The notes: generated by a model not told the origin, from the sequence alone. A stretch of 64,000 nt of DNA from Rhizobium gallicum bv. gallicum R602sp (GCF_000816845.1 NZ_CP006877.1:3226001-3290000), one strand, 5' to 3'; numbered from the stretch's first letter, positions 1 through 9,195 are shown. Program-made: numbers and translations.

Positions 1-2
1 GC

Positions 3-800
3 CAGCCGCAGAGCGGAAATTGGGACGCCTATGCCTGCACACTGGCCTATTACAGCTATCGCCGGTCGATGAGCGCTCAGAGCCACAACACTGCACGCGA
101 TTGCCTGCAACGAGCGACACAGCGATTTCCAAAGAGCGCCACCTCGTGGGCGCTTCTGTCTCTGACCTATTTGGATGAGATGAGATTTCACTATAAGCTC
201 GGCACATCGTCGTCGGTCCAGCCGCTCGAACTCGCAACCAGTGCCGCAGAACGGGCGGCAGCGCTTGCCCCCAACAATGCACGCGTTCTCCAGGCCCTTA
301 TGCTGGTGAGCTTTTTCAAAGAAGACATCGACAAAGCCTTGCAGGCCGGCGCGGCGGCCTATGCCATCAACCCCAACGACACGGAAGTTGCAGGCGAGTA
401 CGGCTTGCGGTTAGCAATGTCCGGAAAGTGGCAATCAGGCTGCGAACTGGTTTCCGGCGCAGTCAACAAGAACGCCGGCCCCAAGGGATATTATGAAGTC
501 GGCATGGCATTATGCGCCCTCATGAGGAACGACATTCGGGCCGCGGAACTATGGTCCCGCATGTCCGATTTAGATTATAATCCTATGCATCGCCTCGTGC
601 TCCTGTCGATCCTTGGTGCGGCCGGGAAGCCAGCCGACGCCAAGCAGGAACAGGATTGGCTGGTTGCCCACGCACCCGAGTTGATGAACAACATCCGCCG
701 GGAAGTCTCTCTTCGCCTGCAACGGCCGGAAGATCAGGACAGCTTCTTCAGCGGACTGCGAGCCTTGGGCATCGCCATTGAGCCCCCGCAACCAGAATAA
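3..800 (+). CDS. TPR-repeat protein of the cyclase-associated type, 3' part only
   Basis: The reading frame is open from the window edge, so the start lies outside. What remains (about 265 residues) is an all-helical TPR region. It aligns along its whole length with the C-terminal third of the protein at 14697-16949: 'DAYACTLAYYSYR' here matches 'RAYDCTLNFYAYR' there, and 'ATSWALLSLTYLDE' matches 'ATAWAMLSILYLDE'. Relatives carry an N-terminal signal-input module and a TolB-like region before the TPRs; whether this copy does cannot be seen. TPRs normally mediate protein contacts; no catalytic domain is visible. The stop is followed by about 700 bases without an intact gene. Confidence 0.8.
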   Translation, partial: QPQSGNWDAYACTLAYYSYRRSMSAQSHNTARDCLQRATQRFPKSATSWALLSLTYLDEMRFHYKLGTSSSVQPLELATSAAERAAALAPNNARVLQALMLVSFFKEDIDKALQAGAAAYAINPNDTEVAGEYGLRLAMSGKWQSGCELVSGAVNKNAGPKGYYEVGMALCALMRNDIRAAELWSRMSDLDYNPMHRLVLLSILGAAGKPADAKQEQDWLVAHAPELMNNIRREVSLRLQRPEDQDSFFSGLRALGIAIEPPQPE

Positions 801-1129
801 AGACCAGAACGTAGACGAGGGCCGATTACCTTCCGCGTAAAATCAGGCGCTCGCAATGCGAGCCATAAGGCAGGACGATGCGATAATGTCACGACCCTTT
901 GAAAATTCTTTGGCGATTTGAGCAGCAATCTCGCGACGTCGAGAGTGGTCTGACGCGAAAGTCCCGATCATACTCCTCGCCGAAACGACCGTGCCATCGG
1001 AGCTTTTTATCAGGCGCACTTGCAGATGAAGGATCGTGGAGCATGACCGCCTCACTTCGGGATTGCGATCCGCAGGGTATTTTTGCATCCGAAGGATGAA
1101 AGACACTGGCATCGCGATTGTCGGGGACA

Positions 1130-1400
1130 GTAGCATTGTGTTTGTCGCTCTAGACAGAACAAAGCGCGTTGAAAAGTGTCGCGGCCTTCGTTCGGGAGCT
1201 GGCCGGACGTTATCCAGGAGAACCGGAATTGACACGATGATGTCTCGAATTGGACCGCTCCGACTATCTTGGACTGACAATCGAAACCGTCGCCCGCTCC
1301 TTGACCAAGCTCCGCGAAAGACGCATCATTCGCTACAACGGCAAACTGCAACGATTGGTTCGACTGCTTGACCGGGAACCCTCATGGCCCTGTCTAACGA
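1130..1400 (+). pseudogene. Decayed CRP/FNR-family (FixK-like) regulator, C-terminal HTH relic
   Basis: One frame reads 'SVAAFVRELAGRYPG', then a stop, then 'LDRSDYLGLTIETVARSLTKLRERRIIR'-type sequence (given here in two overlapping pieces: DRSDYLGLTIETVARSL and SLTKLRERRIIR). This is the recognition helix region of CRP/FNR proteins, where DYLGLTxETVSRxLxxLR is characteristic. The in-frame TGA near 1238, a missing Ile-Ala before DYLGL and the absent cyclic-nucleotide-type sensor domain show that the gene is dead. FixK regulators commonly sit near fixNOQP in rhizobia, so a relic of one here is plausible but is an inference. Confidence 0.5.
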
Positions 1401-1507
1401 GCGGTTCGCAGCACGGCGAGATCCTGAACCAGGACGACCCCCGCCGAGGAAGAATGGCAACAGACGCCTTTTGGAAATTCATCTGAATAGCACAGGGGTT
1501 TGGACCG

Positions 1508-1864
1508 ATGACATACGCATCTCGCCGATGGTCAAATGGATTGCTCAAATTGGTCGTCGCAACGGTAGCCGCCGGCGCACCTCTTCCACTTTCTCAGGCC
1601 ACTGATGTTCGCGCCGAAGACGATCCTTTTGGTCAGTTTCCGCTGGTCATCCATTGCAAGTACAAAGATACGTATCACGCCTTCTATGTCTCGAGGATTT
1701 CGCAAGACGGTTTGGCGACATACGTGGCGTCAGATCGAATTGCCGGTACGATAACGTTGGGCGGACAGGCAAAAGCGACTGGTGGTGAGGATGGAGGCAG
1801 TTGCGTAGGCAAGACACTTAAGGAACTTCGCGAATCTGGCCAAGCGCGAGACCTGAAGCCGTGA
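1508..1864 (+). CDS. Small secreted protein of unknown function
   Basis: The product has 118 residues. Residues 1-36 look like a signal peptide: a basic start (MTYASRRWSNGLLK), a hydrophobic stretch (LVVATVAAGAPLPL) and a probable cleavage near 'ATDVRA'. The mature part is short and polar with two cysteines (HCKYK and GGSCVGK) that could form a disulfide in the periplasm. I do not recognise a family. The gene stands alone between the FNR relic and the convergent cbb3 operon, and its codon use resembles its neighbours, which supports a real gene. Function unknown. Confidence 0.6.
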   Translation: MTYASRRWSNGLLKLVVATVAAGAPLPLSQATDVRAEDDPFGQFPLVIHCKYKDTYHAFYVSRISQDGLATYVASDRIAGTITLGGQAKATGGEDGGSCVGKTLKELRESGQARDLKP

Positions 1865-1993
1865 CCGAAACTCGGCCTGAATGTCCGGCGGCTGGCGGGG
1901 CAGCGATGTCACCGCCATCTATGTCAGTGACGCTTAAAAGTGCACCACATTAAAGGCATAGGAAACCGCTTTCAAAAAGCGATCACGGCATTG

Positions 1994-2125
1994 CTAATAG
2001 AGTGCAGAAGCAACCGCCAGTAGGCACGCAGCCAAAGCAGCAAGACTGGGTATGATGACGGCGACCCCGGAAATCAACGCCAGCGCTGCTACCCAATCGA
2101 ACGGTCTGTCAGCAGACCTGGTCAT
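1994..2125 (-). CDS. 43-residue membrane protein coupled to ccoS
   Basis: The ATG overlaps the ccoS stop codon in an ATGA arrangement, as do the other junctions of this operon, which is the main reason to call it. The translation begins [18 protein letters not shown] and contains one or two very hydrophobic stretches (roughly residues 11-41, rich in Ala, Leu and Val), ending in Tyr. It would be a single-span or hairpin inner-membrane peptide. No family is recognised. It is the last cistron of the cbb3 assembly operon, so a role in oxidase assembly or stability is possible by position only. Confidence 0.5.
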   Translation of the reverse strand: MTRSADRPFDWVAALALISGVAVIIPSLAALAACLLAVASALY

Positions 2126-2358
2126 GACAGCTTTCCTCCTTTTTGTACTTTAGACAAACGATGTCTGCTCGACGCGTGTTCCATGTCCTCCCACTTCTTG
2201 TCGCGAAGGGGAGCGTCCGCAGCGTTTGTCAGCAGCACCCTTTCGGCAGCCCCGTCAAGATCGTCGTACTGGCCGCTACGCATCGACCACAGGAACGCCA
2301 TGAGGCCGACGGCCCCCATGCCCAAGGCGATTGGCACGAGCCACATGAGATAGCTCAT
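2122..2358 (-). CDS. ccoS: cbb3-type cytochrome oxidase assembly protein CcoS/FixS
   Basis: The product has 78 residues with one N-terminal transmembrane helix (about residues 3-27) followed by '[21 protein letters not shown]', here abbreviated to its key part [15 protein letters not shown], which is the diagnostic CcoS segment. CcoS is a small inner-membrane protein needed to put heme b and CuB into the CcoN subunit; without it the oxidase assembles but is inactive. The start overlaps the ccoI stop by 4 bp, so translation is coupled, and the next small ORF overlaps its own stop. The C-terminal tail after residue 45 is polar, as in other rhizobial FixS proteins. Confidence 0.92.
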   Translation of the reverse strand: MSYLMWLVPIALGMGAVGLMAFLWSMRSGQYDDLDGAAERVLLTNAADAPLRDKKWEDMEHASSRHRLSKVQKGGKLS

Positions 2359-4598
2359 TGGACAACTCCTTTGAGTTCGAGCCCGCGAATAGAACGCCGG
2401 GACGAGCCCGTATCGCCTGACAGGCGTAAGGCATTGCCGACCACGAGGATCGATGACGTCGACATCGCAATTGCCGCCATGAGAGGCGTGACATGGCCTG
2501 TGACGGCGACTGGGACGATCAGGACGTTGTAGGCGGCGGCAAGCGCGAAGTTCTGTTGCACCAAACCCGCGGCGGCTCGCGCAACGCTGATCGCTTGCGG
2601 GATGGCCTCCAGGTTCGTGCCCAGGAACACGAGATCCGCAGCGTTCCGTCCGACATCGGCGGCCGACGAGGGCGCCATCGAGACATGCGCGGCCGAAAGC
2701 GCCGGGGCATCGTTCAGCCCGTCGCCTACCATCAGGACGTGGCGGCCTGCCGCTGCCAGTTCCCTCAGGCGCTCGACCTTGTCATCGGGGGCGGCGCCGT
2801 GGCGGTGTTCCGTGATGTTCAGCGCGACGGCGACCTTTTCGACCTCCGTGGGACGGTCGCCCGAAAGGACCTCGGTTGCCAGTCCGTGGCCTGCCAGCAT
2901 TTGGATTGCGGCTTTGGCGCCGGGCCGCACTTCGTCCGCGATTGCGAACCAGCCCGCGCGCTGGCCGCTGCGCGAAAGCCACACGTCTGCCTGTTTCGAG
3001 TTATCGAACGTGCCGCTGGCGACCCACTCCTCCCGCCCCAGCCTATAGACGGTTCCGTCGATACAGCCTTCGATTCCATAACCTGGAATCTCGCGAAAAT
3101 CCTCGACTTCAACTTCGGCAGGCCGCAGCGCGGTGACAGCGCGCGCCGCGGGATGTTTTGAAAGCGCGGCGAGCGCCGTTGCGGCGACCAGGTCCTGCGG
3201 CGCAACGGTGTGCTCGACGACGCGCGCGACACCGGTTGTGAGTGTCCCTGTCTTGTCGAAAACCACAGTGTCGGCCTCGGCGAGCCGCTCCAACGCACTG
3301 CCGTCCTTGATGGCGATGCCGAAGTCGAACAGCCGGCGCACGGCAACGACCTGGACCATAGGCACGGCCAGGCCAAGCGCACAGGGGCAGGTGATGATGA
3401 GGACCGAAATCGCCACCGTGATCGATTGATGCCAATCGCTCGTCAGCAGCATCCAGGCGGCAAAGGTCGCCGTCGCGAGCAGGTGGACGACAGGTGAGTA
3501 AAGCGCCGCCGCGCGATCGGCGATGCGGCGGTAGCGGGCACGGCCGTCCTCTGCCGCCTCCATCAGCCTTACCATGTCGGCAAGGAATGAATCGCGCGCC
3601 CGCCTGTCAGCGCGGACGGTAAGGGCGCCATCAAGACTGAGCGCGCCCGAAAGCACGGCTGTACCAGGGCGAACGCGTTGGGCCGTCGACTCCCCTGTCA
3701 CCACCGAAACATCCAGGCTGCTCGCGCCAGAAACGACCGTGCCGTTCACAGGTACGCGGTCGCCTGGCCCCACGAAAATCATGTCTCCTGGTTCGATCTT
3801 CGTCAATTCGCGAAGCTCGCGGCTCCCGTCCGCTGCGATCACCGTGGTGCCCCTCGGCAGTAAGCGGGCAAGACCGGCAACGGCCATCCGCGCCTTCTGC
3901 CTCATCGCATGATCCAGCGTGCGTCCCGCAAGGAGAAAGAAGATCAGCGACGTTACCGCGTCGAAATAGGCGTGCGGTCCTCTGGCAAAGGTATCGTAGA
4001 GGCTCAGTCCCAAAGCCAGCAGGATACCCACGGAGATCGGAACGTCCATGCTGGCCGATCGCTTTCTCATCGAATTCCACGCTGAAACGAAGAACACCCG
4101 ACCGGAATAAGCGACGGCGGGTACGGCAAGCAGCGCGGAGATCAGGTGGAAGGCATTCCGTGTCCCGGTACCGGCACCCGACCACACCGACACGGACAAA
4201 AGCATGATGTTCATGGCGGCGAAACCCGCAACCGCCGTTGCCCGCAACAATCGGGACATCTCGGGATCGCGTCCTCGGTCCTCCGGCTCCGCAAGGCAGG
4301 CGTCGTACCCGACCTCCTGCAATGCCTCGATCATCGGAGGGGCGCGGCCCCTCCATTTCACGGCGACGCGCCGGGACGTCAGGTTCAGTCGTGCTGCAAT
4401 GACTCCGTCGAGGCGGTGCAACGCGCTTTCGATAGCAGCAATGCAGGCGCCGCAGCGCGCCTGCGGCACCGAGAGATCGGTCTGGAACACGCCATCACCG
4501 AGGTCGCGGCTCGCGAGTACGATCTCGCGCGCGGAACTCTCTTGCTGCGGCGCCGGCAGCGGCCTGGTTTCACTTCCCGGCGCACAGCAGCTCATCAT
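2355..4598 (-). CDS. ccoI: Copper-transporting P-type ATPase CcoI/FixI
   Basis: The product has 747 residues and is of full family length. It opens MMSCCAPG, as CcoI/FixI proteins do, then a heavy-metal-associated domain (about residues 40-105) with the metal site CGAC. Membrane helices follow, then the actuator TGES motif, the ion-path motif CPC near residue 401, the phosphorylation site DKTGT near 447, and GDGLND near 623. This CopA2-like pump exports Cu(I) slowly to the periplasm for insertion into the CuB site of CcoN rather than for copper tolerance. It overlaps the upstream DUF2189 gene and the downstream ccoS by 4 bp each, so the three are translationally coupled. Confidence 0.95.
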   Translation of the reverse strand: MMSCCAPGSETRPLPAPQQESSAREIVLASRDLGDGVFQTDLSVPQARCGACIAAIESALHRLDGVIAARLNLTSRRVAVKWRGRAPPMIEALQEVGYDACLAEPEDRGRDPEMSRLLRATAVAGFAAMNIMLLSVSVWSGAGTGTRNAFHLISALLAVPAVAYSGRVFFVSAWNSMRKRSASMDVPISVGILLALGLSLYDTFARGPHAYFDAVTSLIFFLLAGRTLDHAMRQKARMAVAGLARLLPRGTTVIAADGSRELRELTKIEPGDMIFVGPGDRVPVNGTVVSGASSLDVSVVTGESTAQRVRPGTAVLSGALSLDGALTVRADRRARDSFLADMVRLMEAAEDGRARYRRIADRAAALYSPVVHLLATATFAAWMLLTSDWHQSITVAISVLIITCPCALGLAVPMVQVVAVRRLFDFGIAIKDGSALERLAEADTVVFDKTGTLTTGVARVVEHTVAPQDLVAATALAALSKHPAARAVTALRPAEVEVEDFREIPGYGIEGCIDGTVYRLGREEWVASGTFDNSKQADVWLSRSGQRAGWFAIADEVRPGAKAAIQMLAGHGLATEVLSGDRPTEVEKVAVALNITEHRHGAAPDDKVERLRELAAAGRHVLMVGDGLNDAPALSAAHVSMAPSSAADVGRNAADLVFLGTNLEAIPQAISVARAAAGLVQQNFALAAAYNVLIVPVAVTGHVTPLMAAIAMSTSSILVVGNALRLSGDTGSSRRSIRGLELKGVVQ

Positions 4599-5419
4599 CC
4601 AGTTCCCTCAGAACGTGCCACCGCCCTGTAGGCATGCCAGGTGGCGTGGCCTAGCAGCGGGAAGATTACGATCATCCCGACGAGGCCCGTGGCCACGCAG
4701 GCTGCAAATAGCGCAAGCAGCATCGCCCCCCAGGCTACCATCGGCGAGAGGTTATTCCATACCAGCTTCATGCTCGAGCCCATAGCGGTTAGCGCATCCA
4801 CACGCTGGTCAAGGAGCATCGGCACGGAAAAGACGCTGACGGCAAAGGCAAAGGCCGCAAAAAGGCCTCCGATCGCCGTCCCCACCACAAGCATTGTCCA
4901 GCCATAAGCCGTGCCGAAGAGCATGCTGACAATGTGGTCGAGGCCCGGAAATGCCATCACACCGAAAAAGAGCGCGTAGAGAAGAACGGCGGCACGCATC
5001 CACAAAAGCACGAGCATGCAGAGCAGCAGGCCGGCGAAAAACACCTGCGCGCCGGCGCGGGGGCGCGCAAAGAGCATGGATGCGAAACCGATCCGCCTGC
5101 CTTCTTCGATCGATCGGCTCTTCTCATAGAGGCCGATCGCCAGAAACGGGGCAACGATCATGAATGCCGCCAGGGCGGGAAACAGGATGTAGTCGAGTCC
5201 GAACGCGACGAGCATCCAAACGAACGCGACAGAGAGAAGGAAGACGCCGATCCCGTATGCCAGGCTCGCAGCTGGCCGGATCCAGAAATCCCGCCAACCC
5301 GCCGAGAGCCAACGAAATCCCTCAAAAACCGGCAGCCCTCGCTTAAGGCGCGGATCTCGCGTTTCTCCGATGCCCGACGTCTCGCTAAGCAGCCAGTATG
5401 ACTTGTCGGTCTCGCCCAT
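4595..5419 (-). CDS. DUF2189-type integral membrane protein
   Basis: The product has 274 residues. After a hydrophilic N-terminus (about 45 residues) come roughly six hydrophobic helices, with the arrangement '[16 protein letters not shown]' ... '[22 protein letters not shown]' (the key part being [18 protein letters not shown]) that marks DUF2189 proteins. Their biochemical function is not established; several are found with cytochrome oxidase genes. Here it occupies the place between ccoP and ccoI where fixG and fixH normally lie, and it overlaps ccoI by 4 bp. A function in oxidase assembly or in the membrane environment of the oxidase is suggested by context only. Confidence 0.8.
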   Translation of the reverse strand: MGETDKSYWLLSETSGIGETRDPRLKRGLPVFEGFRWLSAGWRDFWIRPAASLAYGIGVFLLSVAFVWMLVAFGLDYILFPALAAFMIVAPFLAIGLYEKSRSIEEGRRIGFASMLFARPRAGAQVFFAGLLLCMLVLLWMRAAVLLYALFFGVMAFPGLDHIVSMLFGTAYGWTMLVVGTAIGGLFAAFAFAVSVFSVPMLLDQRVDALTAMGSSMKLVWNNLSPMVAWGAMLLALFAACVATGLVGMIVIFPLLGHATWHAYRAVARSEGTG

Positions 5420-5431
5420 CTCTTGTCTCCC

Positions 5432-5623
5432 TCAGCATGCCGGCTTGGCGGCACGATAACCGTGACCGTCGCCTGCTGACTTTGAGTGCTCGACGCAGTC
5501 AGGCTGCGACTGAACAGCGACGTAAACCAGGTGCGCATTCGCCCCGGCCACCAAAAGCAGCCCCACAGGAATCAGTGCCCATAGGAGCCACTTCGTTCGG
5601 GATCTCTTCATGTGCGCGGTCAT
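5432..5623 (-). CDS. Short single-span membrane protein after ccoP
   Basis: The product has 63 residues: a basic N-terminus (KRSRTKW), one hydrophobic helix (about residues 12-30, LLWALIPVGLLLVAGANAH), and a periplasmic-side tail with two cysteines (QPDCV and the C-terminal AKPAC). The start codon overlaps the ccoP stop. It sits where fixG-fixH would be, but it is far shorter than FixH (about 150-170 residues) and has no ferredoxin motif. The paired cysteines could bind copper or form a disulfide. I cannot assign a named family; a cbb3-accessory role is inferred from position. Confidence 0.65.
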   Translation of the reverse strand: MTAHMKRSRTKWLLWALIPVGLLLVAGANAHLVYVAVQSQPDCVEHSKSAGDGHGYRAAKPAC

Positions 5624-6501
5624 GGCTGTTGCGTCCCCAGGTCATGGACGTAGAGCGCCAACGTCCGGATCTCGGCCGTCGTCAGCCTTTCGTCCCAGGT
5701 CGGCATGTGGCCCTGCCGGCCGCCGTGCACGGAGACAACGATCGTGTCCAGATCGCCGCCGTAGATCCAGGAGGAGTCGGTGAGGTTAGGAGCGCCGACG
5801 TCCCTTTTCCCCTCGGCGTCTTCCCCATGGCAGGCGGCACAGGTCGTGATGAACACTTCGCGCCCGGCCTTAATGCGCTCGACGTTCTCCGGCGTCGAAT
5901 AGTCCGGGTGGGCCAGCGAATAGACGTAGGCGGCCACGTTCCGGACCTGCGAGCGGTCGAGCATCTGATCGCGTCCGAAGGCCGGCATCTGCCCGATCCG
6001 GCTTTCCGGGTGCCGCGTATTGATGCCGACGCGCATCGTCTGTTCGATGAGCTGTGGACCTCCGCCCCAGAGCCAGTCGTCGTCCGTGAGGTCGGGGTAG
6101 TTGGCGCGCCCCTTCCCGTCCCTGCCGTGGCAGGCCGCGCAATTGTCGCCGAAGAGCTGACGCCCGGTATTGCGCACGGTCTCCATTAGGGCCTCGTCCG
6201 CGAGAATAGCGTCATAGGGCTCGGTCCCGATGCGGCTCATCCAGCCGGATCGGGCGTGCTGTGCCTCGACGACCTGGGCCTCGACCGTCGTCTTTTGGTC
6301 GATCCCGAAAACGCCCTTGGTGTAGGTCGTTCCCAGCGGCCAAGCCGGCACGAAAAACCACCAGGCAATTGCCCAGATATGAGTCACGATCAAGAATATG
6401 AGGACGCCGCGCGGAACGGGTGTGTCCAGCTCCTTGATGCCATTCCACTCGTGGCCGGTCGTCTCGCGGCCGCTAACAGGATCGCGTTCACTCACTTCCA
6501 T
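5620..6501 (-). CDS. ccoP: cbb3-type cytochrome c oxidase subunit III, diheme CcoP/FixP
   Basis: The product has 293 residues when started at MEVSERDPVSGRE, the usual CcoP beginning; a longer frame upstream merely reads through ccoQ and is rejected. One transmembrane helix (about residues 28-50, GVLIFLIVTHIWAIAWWFF) anchors a periplasmic part with two cytochrome c domains, each with a CAACH heme site (near residues 120 and 220) and later Met ligands. CcoP passes electrons from soluble cytochrome c to CcoO. Its start overlaps ccoQ by 10 bp and its stop overlaps the 63-residue ORF. Confidence 0.95.
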   Translation of the reverse strand: MEVSERDPVSGRETTGHEWNGIKELDTPVPRGVLIFLIVTHIWAIAWWFFVPAWPLGTTYTKGVFGIDQKTTVEAQVVEAQHARSGWMSRIGTEPYDAILADEALMETVRNTGRQLFGDNCAACHGRDGKGRANYPDLTDDDWLWGGGPQLIEQTMRVGINTRHPESRIGQMPAFGRDQMLDRSQVRNVAAYVYSLAHPDYSTPENVERIKAGREVFITTCAACHGEDAEGKRDVGAPNLTDSSWIYGGDLDTIVVSVHGGRQGHMPTWDERLTTAEIRTLALYVHDLGTQQP

Positions 6502-6662
6502 GGCGTGTCGTCCCGGTCGAGGATGCTGTGCTTGGCTCGGTCGAAGCGCGTCCGGTTCGACGGCCAGAAGGTGTATACGATCACCCCGAGGGCAAGGGCG
6601 ATCAGATAGAAAAGACCCCAGCTCTTGGAGAAAGCGACGACGGCGTCGTGGTCCAGGTCCAT
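6492..6662 (-). CDS. ccoQ: cbb3-type oxidase small subunit CcoQ/FixQ
   Basis: The ORF encodes 56 residues: an acidic N-terminus (MDLDHDAVVAFSKSWG), one transmembrane helix (LFYLIALALGVIVYTFWPSN) and a charged tail ending DDTPWK. This is the CcoQ pattern, in which the segment 'YTFWPSNR' is typical. CcoQ is a non-catalytic subunit that stabilises the interaction of CcoP with the core. It lies 17 bp downstream of ccoO and overlaps ccoP by 10 bp, exactly the position expected in fixNOQP. Confidence 0.92.
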   Translation of the reverse strand: MDLDHDAVVAFSKSWGLFYLIALALGVIVYTFWPSNRTRFDRAKHSILDRDDTPWK

Positions 6663-6679
6663 ATGACAATCCTCCGCCT

Positions 6680-7432
6680 TCAGTTTCCGGGATCCGGTTT
6701 CTTTTCGGGAGCTGCGGTATGTTCGTATGCTGCTCCCGTAAGTCTGCCGAGAACCTGCAGATAAGCGACGAGCGCGTCCATCTCGGTGACATGGGTGGTA
6801 ACGCCGTCGAATACGCTCACCTGCGTTTCCTCGCCGTAACGCTCAGTAACACCGGCGGCAAAGTCCGTGTCGGGAGTTGCCTGGCCGTAGGCGTCCCGCG
6901 CGGCGTTTTCCATCATCTCATCAGTATACGGAACGCCAAGGGTACGCTGCACCGCAAGGTGTTGCGGCAGGTCCTCCATCTTCAGCCGGTTCCGCGCCAG
7001 CCAGCGATAAGCGGGCATGTTCGATTCGGGAACGACATCCCGCGGGTTGGTGAGATGAGCGACATGCCAGACGTCAGAATACTTGCCGCCGATGCGCGCA
7101 ATATCCGGTCCTGTGCGCTTGGAACCCCAGAGCATCGGACGGTCATACCGGGACTCGACGGCCAGCGAGTAAGGACCATAACGCTCCACTTCGTCACGGA
7201 GCGTCCGGATCATCTGGCTGTGGCAGGCATAGCATCCCTCACGGATGTAGATGTTGCGTCCTGCGAGCTCCAGCGGCGTGTACATCCGCATGTCCCGGGC
7301 CTCCTCGACCGTCTCGTCGATGGTGAAGAGAGGAGCAATCTCGACGATGCCGCCGACGCTCGCAGCCGCAATGATTGCGATCACGAAGCCGATCGCGGAA
7401 CGCTCAAGCTTGCGATGGAAGAGTTCCGGCAT
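6680..7432 (-). CDS. ccoO: cbb3-type oxidase subunit II, monoheme CcoO/FixO
   Basis: The product has 250 residues when started at MPELFHRKLERSAIGF. An N-terminal membrane anchor (about residues 13-33) is followed by a cytochrome c domain with the heme site CYACH near residue 66, in the family context REGCYACHSQMIRTL. CcoO receives electrons from CcoP and passes them to CcoN. The start lies 4 bp after the ccoN stop. The family-typical length and the conserved WGSKRTGPDIARIGGKYSD stretch support an intact gene. Confidence 0.95.
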   Translation of the reverse strand: MPELFHRKLERSAIGFVIAIIAAASVGGIVEIAPLFTIDETVEEARDMRMYTPLELAGRNIYIREGCYACHSQMIRTLRDEVERYGPYSLAVESRYDRPMLWGSKRTGPDIARIGGKYSDVWHVAHLTNPRDVVPESNMPAYRWLARNRLKMEDLPQHLAVQRTLGVPYTDEMMENAARDAYGQATPDTDFAAGVTERYGEETQVSVFDGVTTHVTEMDALVAYLQVLGRLTGAAYEHTAAPEKKPDPGN

Positions 7433-7436
7433 ATCG

Positions 7437-9077
7437 TCATTCCCCCGGCATGGAAGCGGGGACGACAGGCGTATCCCCTTCACGCGCTACAGTAAGCGGC
7501 GCGGACCGAACCGTCATCCAGATGTTCCAGCAGCCGACGATGGCGCCCAGGAGAAAGAGCAGGCCCCCGAAAGCGCGGGCGATGTAGTATGGATACATCG
7601 CCACGAGAGAGTCGACAAACGAATAGGCAAGCGTGCCTTCCCCGGTATAGGTCCGCCACATCAGGCCCTGGATGAGGCCAGAATTCCACATCGCGAAGAC
7701 GTAGATCACCGTTCCGGCGATCGCCAGCCAGAAATGCACTTCGACGAGAGACGCCGAGTACATGCGCTCGCGCCTCCAAAGGCTGGGCACCAGTGTGTAG
7801 AGCGAGCCGAAAGTGATCAGCGCGACCCATCCGAGCGCTCCGGCATGGACGTGACCAACAGTCCAGTCCGTGTAGTGCGACAGCGAGTTCACCGGCCTGA
7901 TGGCAAGGAACGATCCCTCGAACGTCGAGAGTCCATAAAAGACCGCAGCTGCCATCATGAAGCGCAGCGTCGCGTCGTCCCGAACCCGGTGCCATGCGCC
8001 GTTGAGCGTCAGCAGCGCGTTGCCGGCCGACGCCCAGGACGGCACCAGCAGCATTACCGAGAAAGTCATGCCGAGCGTCTGGACCCAGTGGGGAAGCGCT
8101 GTGTAGTGCAGATGGTGGGAGCCGGCCCACATGTAAAAGAACGTGATGCCCCAGAAGCTCAGGATTGAAAGCCGGTAGGAGAAAATCGGCCGCTGCGCCC
8201 GGACGGGGAGGTAGTAATAGAGCATTGCGAGGAAGCCGGCCGTCAAGAAGAAGGCGACCGCGTTGTGCCCGTACCACCACTGCACCATCGCGTCCTGGAC
8301 GCCGGGCCATATGGTGTAACTTTTGGCTTGTCCCCATGAAACCGGAAGGGCGAGATTGTTCACGATATGGAGGATTGCGACGACCAGTATGAACGCCATG
8401 AAGTACCAGTTGGCGACATAGATGTGTGGCTCCTTCCGGCGCGCTATCGTTCTGATGTAAAGGAGGAAATAGGTAACCCAGACGATGACAAGCCAAATGT
8501 CGGCGTACCATTCGGCCTCTGCGTATTCCTTGGACTGCGTGATCCCCATCATGTAGCCCGACACGGCCAGCACGCAGAACAGATTGTAGCCGAAGAGCAC
8601 GAACCAGGGACTGAGTTGACCTGCCAGGCGCGTCCGCGACGTGCGCTGGACGACGTGGAAGGACGTCGCGATCAGCGCGTTGCCGCCGAAGCCGAAGATC
8701 ACTCCTGTGGTGTGCGTGGGTCTCAGCCGCCCGAAACTGGACCAACCGGCGTCGAATGCGAGGTCGGGCCATGCAAGCTGCGCCGCCACCCAAACGCCCA
8801 TGAACATCCCGAACACAGCCCAGGCCATGGAAAGAACGATGCCGACCTTGATGGGATCGTCGTAGTACGACGCCTCCCGGTCCTCTACCACTTCAGGCTC
8901 GAAGAGCGAGGACATGACGAGGTAGAGAAGGCTGCCCGCAAACAGCATTACGATCACACCGTGGACCCCAAGGGCGTCAGACCGCCCGACCGCGGCCATG
9001 GTCATACCGGCGATCGCCACGGCTAGCGTGATGGCGGCGGCGTGCTGGCGTTCCGAGGTGGTGAGCCGCGTGATCAT
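7437..9077 (-). CDS. ccoN: cbb3-type cytochrome c oxidase catalytic subunit I, CcoN/FixN
   Basis: The product has 546 residues with about twelve to fourteen membrane helices and belongs to the heme-copper oxidase superfamily, C-type. Heme and CuB histidines lie in the helices, for example 'WWYGHNAVAFFLTAGF', 'MWAGSHHLHYTALP' and 'HYTDWTVGHVHAGALGW'. It reduces O2 to water at high affinity and pumps protons, supporting respiration at very low oxygen. The start is supported by a GGAGG ribosome-binding site about 8 bases upstream. It is the first gene of the operon. I searched by eye for a FixK/FNR-type TTGAT-N4-ATCAA box upstream and did not find a convincing one. Confidence 0.96.
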   Translation of the reverse strand: MITRLTTSERQHAAAITLAVAIAGMTMAAVGRSDALGVHGVIVMLFAGSLLYLVMSSLFEPEVVEDREASYYDDPIKVGIVLSMAWAVFGMFMGVWVAAQLAWPDLAFDAGWSSFGRLRPTHTTGVIFGFGGNALIATSFHVVQRTSRTRLAGQLSPWFVLFGYNLFCVLAVSGYMMGITQSKEYAEAEWYADIWLVIVWVTYFLLYIRTIARRKEPHIYVANWYFMAFILVVAILHIVNNLALPVSWGQAKSYTIWPGVQDAMVQWWYGHNAVAFFLTAGFLAMLYYYLPVRAQRPIFSYRLSILSFWGITFFYMWAGSHHLHYTALPHWVQTLGMTFSVMLLVPSWASAGNALLTLNGAWHRVRDDATLRFMMAAAVFYGLSTFEGSFLAIRPVNSLSHYTDWTVGHVHAGALGWVALITFGSLYTLVPSLWRRERMYSASLVEVHFWLAIAGTVIYVFAMWNSGLIQGLMWRTYTGEGTLAYSFVDSLVAMYPYYIARAFGGLLFLLGAIVGCWNIWMTVRSAPLTVAREGDTPVVPASMPGE

Positions 9078-9195
9078 TCTCTATCCTCCCGCGCCGTGCA
9101 ATTCATCGCGGCACCTCCCGCAACCGTCGCGGACATCGAAGGCGCCATACGAATAATGCGCGCGCGATATCGGAAAGTGTTGCCATTGAATACAA

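Noticed and set aside
843..1280. 145-codon frame on the minus strand
   Set aside because: It has no recognisable motif and a poor start, and it overlaps the FNR-type relic on the other strand. Part of it (SSDGTVV) vaguely resembles TolB-like domains, which is not enough.
5620..6792. A longer, 390-codon version of ccoP
   Set aside because: The extra 97 residues read through ccoQ in another frame and do not resemble CcoP; the start at 6501 gives the family length.
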